Shown one piece after another: positions 10,901 through 19,900 of a DNA stretch of 64,000 nucleotides. The stretch is from Zanthoxylum bungeanum (lineage: Eukaryota > Streptophyta > Magnoliopsida > Sapindales > Rutaceae). The position numbers were made by a program, and so were the translations under genes. The notes under the pieces are model-generated. The model was not told the origin of the DNA, searched no databases, and worked only from the letters and a program-made list of their open reading frames with translations. Where the stretch lies: contig SKCR01015012.1 in NCBI GenBank assembly GCA_019454045.1, positions 62,001 to 126,000 of the forward strand. Direction: 5' to 3'. The number at the start of each line of letters is the position of its first letter. Position 1 is the stretch's first letter.

Positions 10901-13900
10901 TTGTTCTAAAACGCGCCGCCTAGGCGGCCCGTAATCACGCGGCGACTACCACCAAATCGATGGTGATAGTCGCGCGGTCGGCATTAAATCGGCGCCTAAG
11001 CGCCGATTTCGCCGCCACTCGGCCGACTAAGCGCCGATACACGGCCACTAATCGGTTGCGTATCGGTGTACGGGCCAAATTTGGGCCAAGGGCAATTTTG
11101 TCCTTTTACTCCAGGCCCAAGTTTCTACCTCAGAAGGAAGCCCAATGATTAAAGTGAATAGTGGCCTAGAGATTCATAAGCCCAAGCCCAAGGAGGAGCC
11201 ACGTAACGCCCAGGCTCATTAATACCACCCACAATCCATCCGTTCCAACCTGCAAGCAGTAATGTCACTTCATTAAGTTGACTGTTACCATGTTCTAACG
11301 GGCAAATAATCAAAAGACAATGAATAAAGGCACACATGACTATACCATGGAGAGATGGAAGGAACAAGACTCCAAGAGGAAGGGGGGGAAAACTTCGAGC
11401 TCTCCTACTCATAGCCCTAGAACATTCACTCCATAATTCTTATAATCATCGACATGCGGCCCTCACGGCATCAGACGGGAATCAAGGTAATATATGTTTT
11501 TGATCTCCATCATATGCTGTTTATAGCTCATCTGCCTTACTGACTTGAGCGTCGGAGTGCCCCCGGCACCCACCACACCGGTGGGTAGAACTCCCGCTCA
11601 CTCTGCCTCTGTTTTGTAGGATCGCTAGTGCCCCTCTCGACGAAATCTCAATTGTGGACCTCGGGTGAAAACCAGTGTCTACAATTTGGCGCCCACCGTG
11701 GGGCCCTAGCGATTCATAGCATGCAAAGATCTCTATATCTACAATCCTTTCAAACACCATGCTTTTATGACGTCACGCAACGAGCAGCCCCCAGGTCTTA
11801 TGATCACCAAATTTTCCATCCTCCAAAAATATAATCACAAACATTGGAACACATTTTTTCAACCCTCTAATGGCCCAAGGCTATGGTTCGCCCCAATAAT
11901 CCTATCATTTGATCCGGTCTCTTATGAGAGCATTCAACTAGTGAAAATCAACCATCAGACGACCATCAACTTAATCACCAAAAGAGCTATCATATTTCTC
12001 CGATCGACCGATCACGTTAAGTCACCTCTTCCATGCGAAAGGAAATATCGGAGTTCTAATGAGCAATTCTTTCCAATCTGCCTGGTGTCAGACTACAAGT
12101 AAAGAAAAGTCGAGCCGAGATGTCATCAGATATTCGTTCCCTATAAATCATCAGCTCCTAGTGACGTGAAAGGATGGCCATATCCTCCATACGACATGGA
12201 TAAGTTGCTATCAATTCTAAAGCAAGTATAAAGATTATCATCTCCTCCAGACTACATTGAAGGACTGTCGTCTCCTCTTTAAGTCATGGAAGGATTGTCA
12301 TCTCTTCCAGAAAACATGAAAGGTTTGTCATATTTTCTAGTTGACATGAAATGATCGTTACATATTCTCTATATGAAATATATGATTATCATTAGCTCCA
12401 GACTACGTAGGGAATCCTCCATCATATATCTAGTATAATGAAGAATTTCATAGGTCTTAATAAGGTCCGGTCGACTTCTATCAGGTCTTTAGAATGGGGA
12501 GTGAGGACCATGTTGGTCCTTCATCGGGTCTAGTCGACCATACTAATGAACCCTCATTAGGTCCAGACTTTTAGAAAGGTCTTATAGAGTGAAGATTCTC
12601 GTAGACCTTTATCAGATCAAATGGATTGGAAGTGAATTCCCCATTTGGACCTTTATCTTGCATGAAAACACTACCAGGCTCGTGTTCATTCTCAGACGAC
12701 TGGACTACATCGTGGTCTTCTATCAGTTCACCTCTATTTTATCACATGATCATTCTATCTGATAAAGACCGATAATATCCAACGAGATCAGACCCCAGCT
12801 GACTCGACAACTCGCATATAGATCACTGAAGTAATGCCTCAATGTTTGGACCTTTTATAATGTTTGATGTCGACTGGATGAGGTCCCTAGTTAACGTTTC
12901 AGCTTAATAACGAGGACTTCTCAGTCTACGTGGCACAATCCTAAGATTTATCGACACCTGGTTGACTGAATCTAATCTATAACACTTGGAACCATGCTAC
13001 CCTTGCTTTGTGATTTTCTTGGACAGAGAGGGCGCCAAGATTATTCACTAGATGAATGACCCTGATGGATCTACCCAGACGACACATGCAAGTCTGGTCA
13101 TAGGCGGCGGTAGAGTCCAAGGATAATTGAACATGTCTAAAAATTCAACATTCGTAACACTCATGATTTAGCCCAACCAAATTCATGGCCCAAATCAGGA
13201 CAAAGTTGTGTTGAACGAATTATAAGCCCATCATCAGCCTGCGCAACGTCAACCAGTATTTCCGGGGCCATATGGAGCAAACACTGAAGCACACCCGTTG
13301 ACAACTACAACTAAACAAAGCCCACCCGACAGTCCACTACTTGCATGCGTGCATGAACACACTTTTTGTCGTGCCATCACCTAGTTTCTATTAAAACTAA
13401 AACTCTCCTTTCAGACAGACACAAGACCGAATTCTTCACAGAGTTGGTGGATTCAAAGCATTATAAATCTGTCGAAAGAGTTGATCCTGCAAATGCTTTT
13501 TGAAGGAGCCTCCATGGCTGGCCATATGGATCAAACACTGTCCAGTGATCAATTGCATAAATCTTATCAGTCTACGCGACTGGTGTTGATGATGACACGA
13601 CATAGTTTATCAATTCATTAAGAAATGGAATATTGGAGGCATACTCTGGATTCTTTCAAGGTTTTAAAGGCTCTTTGAAAACCTAGTTGTTGATGCCCTA
13701 TGCACCTCACATTATTCAGTTCCTAGATAGTTCATACGTGGAGAAAGACATGGATGATGTGATGTCGAAGACAGTAATCGAGGCTCTTGGAGACCTAGCA
13801 GTTACATTAGATGATCATGTGATTAAGGAATCTGCTGAGTGGGACAAGTTGGCCATCGGTAAGGCAATTTCTTTTTGGAGCCAATGCTCCCTTCATATAT

Positions 13901-16900
13901 TCTAGCACTTGCATGCATTTGGAAATAGATGAGTTTACAAATGAAAGAAGTGGAACAAGTGTAGTGTGGGAGGATTGAGATTTGAAAGATAATCTGATCA
14001 CAACTGCCAGTGTCGTCTCCTGCGGCTCAGCAATAGCAGTTTGTTGAAAGAATGGCGCTGTCAATAATTGAAGGATTCTACTCTGATGAAAACAAAAGAG
14101 AAGAAAATCCCAGGAAGCATGGTAGAGCCTTTTGTCGAGGTAACAGATGACGAAGTTGAAGGGAAAAAGAACAGGGTGACGTTGATGGAGCTTATAATAC
14201 CTCCTCCAAGATAAGAAGGGCATAAAACAATGGTATGACTATTGAAGAAAGCAAAGAAGCTGATACTCATCTAAAACGCAAGCAACACTCGAGGATTCTA
14301 GGGGATTTCACAACAAGGGCCATTCTCTCTCAAAGTGTTTCATTTGAAGATCTCTTCCATTCAACAAGATAGAGTGCCAGGAATGTCCTGTCTGGTTTTT
14401 TAAAATAAATAAATAAATTAATGTATGTCCCAGCCATCGTGCATGTTTCCAGCCGATGAGCATGCCTCCAGTAACGTGAGTAACCAATGGAAATCTTGGG
14501 CAATCCTGATCTAGAGAAGCATGTGTGGTTGATCCTTGCTGAATAAGAAGGAAAATCTCCTCCTCCAACTTTCAAAAAAAAAAAAAAAAAATCGACGGGG
14601 TGGAGATTTTGCAGGCCATAAAGATAGTTTGGTGTTGGTCGATAGACCTATCATAACTGAAAGGAATAGCTTCAATAGTGGAAATGATTCGCCAAGCCTT
14701 ACGATCTCAACTTTTAAAGTTAATGCCTAAGCGGTGCGTTGTGTTTGGGAACTCTAACCAAACAGTGGAGGATTCTCATGATGCATGGATTAAATGTGTA
14801 ACTGTTGCTAGCATCCTATCTACGAGCTTGGAGCTACAACCTGGTGAGTCAGAAATGAAGCCAGAAGAAGAAGACCACCCATCATCTTCAACTGCAATCG
14901 ATAATGTCTTCTGAATGGACGGGGCCTTACTATTCACGTGCATGCATGCATGGTCCTCTTTTTGAGAATTTTAAAAGATTAATTGCTCACTACATGGGAT
15001 TTGCTTGCTTGACTAATTATATAGGCATATGGGTCGTGGTTTCAAAATATCATCAGGTTCAGTCGACCTCTATCAAGTTTTATAGAATATAGAGTGTGGA
15101 TTCTCATGTACCCTCATCAAAAATAGATGGAAGAAAACTCCATTAAACCTACGTTAGATCCATTCAGCCATTGTAGAATTAAGATAATTCTGGAGCTTCA
15201 TCAGGTCTAGTGAAATGGAGACCAGTAGACTGGGGACAATCTGAAAGGAAAAGTCTACGGGGAATAATATTACCAAGACAACACGCTCTTCAGATGGCAG
15301 GTATAAATATTTTCTTTCAATTTACTTACCATATATATGGTTTTGAAACTCGCAGACAATATCACACAACTGAAGATCTGAACCTTCTTCTGGTTCAGTC
15401 GACCGGGGACATCCCCCATGGACTCATGTCGAGTCAAGTTGTAGACATGGATTAACACATGTTGTATGACTTATACCCTGAACCTTCATCTGGTTCAGTC
15501 GACCGGGGACATCCCCCATGGACTCATGTCGAGTCAAGTTGTAGACATGGTGATACGAAACAGGATACCAAATAGACGAAACCCGATCCAAGATCCCGTA
15601 CACCCCCAAAGAACCTGTCCTTGAAAACCCTTGGAGATAGCCTCAGATGAATTTTGCCAGCAAATAGGACGCCACAAAGGATGCCAACCCTTTGATAAGT
15701 CTTTGTTCAATCACTGAACGATGATAAAATTTTCTTAATCTCAAGAAATTCACTATTCACGCACAAATAATAGGGTCCTTCATTAAGAGGTGTTTTTGAG
15801 TTTAAATAGTAACATACTCAAACCCTAAGAGAGCTAAAAAGACTAATATAGCCCTAAACTACCCATTACCAACTAAAAACCCATAACTCATAATTTCTAG
15901 CCCATTTTGAACCCATAATTAAATAAAATAAACTAACCCAAATAATAAATAAAAACGGACATTCATGTTGGTTCCATATATAAAAATATATAATAAATAA
16001 GCCTAAACAAACGAAAACGATCCATGCTGGTAGGATCACATCATTCTCCCTCTCTTGAAAAGGATTCGTCCTCGAATCCGTGCCCGGATCATAGATAGTA
16101 ATGATAAAATCAATTGGACGATTATTCTGGAACAAGGAAAAATCACATGGAAGAAAAGTTTCAATGTTAGTACAATAATGCTTGTGTATTGTTCCCTCTT
16201 GCCCATACTCTTCCGCAAAATCTAATTTTATTGCACTCTCCTTCCCAATGAGATTCCTAATTAAGTTCACACTCTCAATCTCATTCACAACAAATTCTAC
16301 ATGCTTAACACTCACAAAACCCTCACACGTATTTACCCACGTGTTTCCCGACTCACTACTCACATTTGCATGTTCAAAACTCTCAACACATTCAACTAGA
16401 CATGTAGTTTCATCAATACATTTAGCCATGCATTGAGCGTCAAATTTATCATCACCAGTAACAACTAAGTCATCCACTTCAGTAATAGAAATAACTTCAG
16501 CATCACACTCACTCTTCACTGCTTGCTCACTCACTATCATGCACATATTTTCTTCTTTTATATTCACAATATCACTAGCAAGTTTATGTGCTAAGCACTC
16601 GACATCTCTTTCTTTTTTCCTCTTTTCAACCTCACTTCTCCTCTTCATTATTAATTGATCTTTGTACGCTTGTTGTGGTGTTAAAAGAGAAAGAATCACT
16701 GACCTCCGCTCCGTGACATAAATGTACCTACTCCTCTCAACATGATGCCACACTTGCCTATCATACTTCCATGACCCACCCAACAATACATGACAATCAA
16801 GCATAGGCACCACATCACATAATACTTCATCATGAAACCTCATAGTAGTAAAGGCAACCATGACTTGATACTCCACCTTAACCTCATCACAATTAGGCAA

Positions 16901-19900
16901 ACCTCGTAACATATAAGGCTTAGGATGGTTTCGCAATGACAACCTCAATTTCTCCACGAGACTGATACTAACTAAATTAGCCCAATGTTCCCCATCAATA
17001 ATCACACTGCACACCTCATCTTTCACAAATACTCTAGTACGAAAGATATTATCTCTTGGTTGCCCCATAATATCAACCAACGCACTTGACATCTTCACAA
17101 AAATAAACTCAAGAAGGAAGAAAAGACTAAAAAAATGACAAAGATAAAGACAAGACTAAAAATAAGACTAAAAAAACCACATGAGTCTCAAAACAAAACA
17201 CAAAAAATCAGATTCAAAATTCAGTGACAAATTCAACCAAAATTTTCTTTTCGATTAAGGAACACTAAGGCAATCCCTAGCACAACTTAACACACAAGAT
17301 AATTGATCAAACTTTACTGACCAGATCTGATTTTTTTTTTAACAACAGCAACAACCTATTAACAAAGTTCTCATGCAAAAAGGTCAAAAAGCAAACAAAC
17401 CCTACTGCCTACTGATCTGCACTAGCCAATGAATGAATTTTTTTTTTGACTGACAAACGCAATTCCAAAAAACTTTTTTTTTTGGGTTCACAGCCTCACA
17501 GGCGTGAACTTACTTAACTTTTTTTTTTTTTTTTTTTTTTTGTTCACAGGCGTGAACTTTCTCCTTTTTTTTTTCTTTTGCTAGACAATAACCCTACTCT
17601 TTTTGGTGAAGACACACGAACACGACACAAGGCAGAACAAAGGGATTTTTTTTTTAACTGACAGACAAATATAAAAGTAAGAAATAGTTTTTTTTTTTTT
17701 TTTTATTGACAGCAGTAGAAGGCTATCAATGACTCAATGAATATGACAGCAAAAACAAGACTTCAAAGACCGAATTAACAGGAAAAAAAAAATAAATGAA
17801 AATAAATAAAAGTCAGACCTGAAATCTGGCTCTGATACCAATTGATACGAAACAGGATACCAAATAGACGAAACCCGATCCAAGATCCCGTAGACCCCCA
17901 AAGAACCTGTCCTTGAAAACCCTTGGAGATAGCCTCAGATGAATTTTGCCAGCAAATAGGACGCCACAAAGGATGCCAACCCTTTGATAAGTCTTTGTTC
18001 AATCACTAAACGATGATAAAATTTTCTTAATCTCAAGAAATTCACTATTCACGCACAAATAATAGGGTCCTTCATTAAGAGGTGTTTTTGAGTTTAAATA
18101 GTAACATACTCAAACCCTAAGAGAGCTAAAAAGACTAATATAGCCCTAAACTACCCATTACCAACTAAAAACCCATAACTCCTAATTTCTAGCCCATTTT
18201 GAACCCATAATTAAATAAAATAAACTAACCCAAATAATAAATAAAAACGGACATTCATGTTGGTTCCATATATAAAAATATATAATAAATAAGCCTAAAC
18301 AAACGAAAACGATCCATGCTGGTAGGATCACATCACATGGATTAACACATGTCGTATGACTTATACCCTGAACCTCCATCTGGTTCGGTCGACCGGGGAC
18401 ATCCCCCATGGACTCATGTCGAGTCAAGTTGTAGACATGGATTAACACATGTCGTATGACTTATACCCTGAACCTCCATCTGGTTCAGTCAACCGGGGAC
18501 ATCCCCCATGGACTCATGTCGAGTCAAGTTGTAGACATGGATTAACACATGTCGTATGACTTATACCCTGAACCTCCATCTGGTTCAGTCGACAGGGGAC
18601 ATCCCCCATGGACTCGTATCGAGCCAAGTTGTAGACATATATTACACATGTCGTATGACATATATCCTGACCCTCATCTGGTTCAGTTGACTGGGTACTT
18701 CCCCAATGGCTCTGGTAGAGTCAAGTTCATTATCCCGACCATCATCTAGTTCAGCCGACTGGGTACTTCCTCAGTGGCTCTTGTAGAGTCGAATTCATAA
18801 CTACACATTCGTTTGGTCCAATCAGTAGGTAGCATCAACGCTCGAGTACACCTACATGCCAAGGCCTCGTCCCAAGCGACACAAGCGTCAAGTATTCTCC
18901 AAGCCAATGACTCCTTGACTTAGAGAGTAGGGGACAAACTGTACGGGCCAAATTTGGGCCAAGGGCAATTTTGTCCTTTTACTCCAGGCCCAAGTTTCTA
19001 CCTCAGAAGGAAGCCCAATGATTAAAGTGAATAGTGGCCTAGAGATTCATAAGCCCAAGCCCAATGAGGAGCCACGTAACGCCCAGGCTCATTAATACCA
19101 CCCACAATCCATCCGTTCCAACCTGCAAGCAGTAATGTCACTTCATTAAGTTGACTGTTACCATGTTCTAACGGGCAAATAATCAAAAAACAATGAATAA
19201 AGGCACACATGACTATACCATGGAGAGAGGGAAGGAACAAGACTCCAAGTGGAAGGGGGGGAAAACTTCGAGCTCTCCTACTCATAGCCCTAGAACATTC
19301 ACTCCATAATTCTTATAATCATCGACATGCGGCCCTCACGGCATCAGACGGGAATCAAGGTAATATCTGTTTTTGATCTCCATCATATGCTGTTTATAGC
19401 TCATCTGCCTTCCTGACTTGAGCGTCGGAGTGCCCCCGGCACCCACCACACCGGTGGGTAGAACTCCCGCTCACTCTGCCTCTGTTTTGCAGGATCGCTA
19501 GTGCCCATCTCGACGAAATCTCAATTGTGGACCTCGGGTGAAAACCAGTGTCTACAATCGGCGCTGCTTTTTTTTGCAGAGAAGGCTCCAAAACGACGTT
19601 GTTTTGGGGGGCTGTTATAATATATAAAAAAAAAAACAAAAAAAAAAAAAAAAAAAAAAAAAACTTATTGTCTCGCCTAACCCTTTCTCTCTCCTTATTT
19701 GCGATTTCTCTGGTTTCTTCTCTTCTCCTCTCTTCAGTCTTCATCACGGCGCCAGTCGCCACAGGTAAAATTTTTATTTTATTTTTTTATTCCATTCTTA
19801 CTTAATTTAATTGGTTATTTGATTTATTAAAGGCTTAAAAATCAATTAATACTTTAATCACCAATAATGATTTATTAAAGGCTTAAAAATCAATTAATAC

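Larger units (their letters stand above)
15351..18740. repeat. 100-bp tandem array (about six units), interrupted by a nested retrotransposon
   Basis: Units of exactly 100 bp occur at 15451-15550, 18341-18440, 18441-18540 and 18541-18640, with a further diverged unit on each side. Each contains 'gttcagtcgaccggggacatc' and 'ccatggactcatgtcgag'. The 2.8-kb nested element (15551-18335) splits one unit, with the CATGG target duplication inside the repeat. The position near the 3' LTR resembles the minisatellite of the 9.3-kb element. Confidence 0.85.
11067..19556 (+). mobile_element. Non-autonomous LTR retrotransposon, 8.5 kb, 617-bp LTRs, TSD ATCGG
   Basis: The LTRs at 11067-11683 and 18940-19556 are both 617 bp, start TGTACGGGCC and end GTGTCTACA. 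The 5-bp target duplication ATCGG is at 11062-11066 and 19557-19561. A Ty3/gypsy-style primer-binding site begins TTGGCGCCCACCGTGGGG just after the 5' LTR, and a purine-rich tract (agagagtaggggaca) precedes the 3' LTR. I count about eight LTR-LTR differences by eye (near 98.7% identity), so the insertion is fairly recent. The interior has no recognisable gag, reverse transcriptase or integrase. It holds degenerate short repeats (about 12160-12700), an importin-beta fragment, a 100-bp tandem array and a nested second LTR element. Confidence 0.88.

Noticed and set aside
15866..17098. Host aspartic protease gene
   Set aside because: It lies between paired LTRs with a primer-binding site and polypurine tract, and matches retroelement polyprotein order.
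19394..19805. Phenylalanine- or lysine-rich frames
   Set aside because: They are translations of a long A/T homopolymer and part of an LTR.
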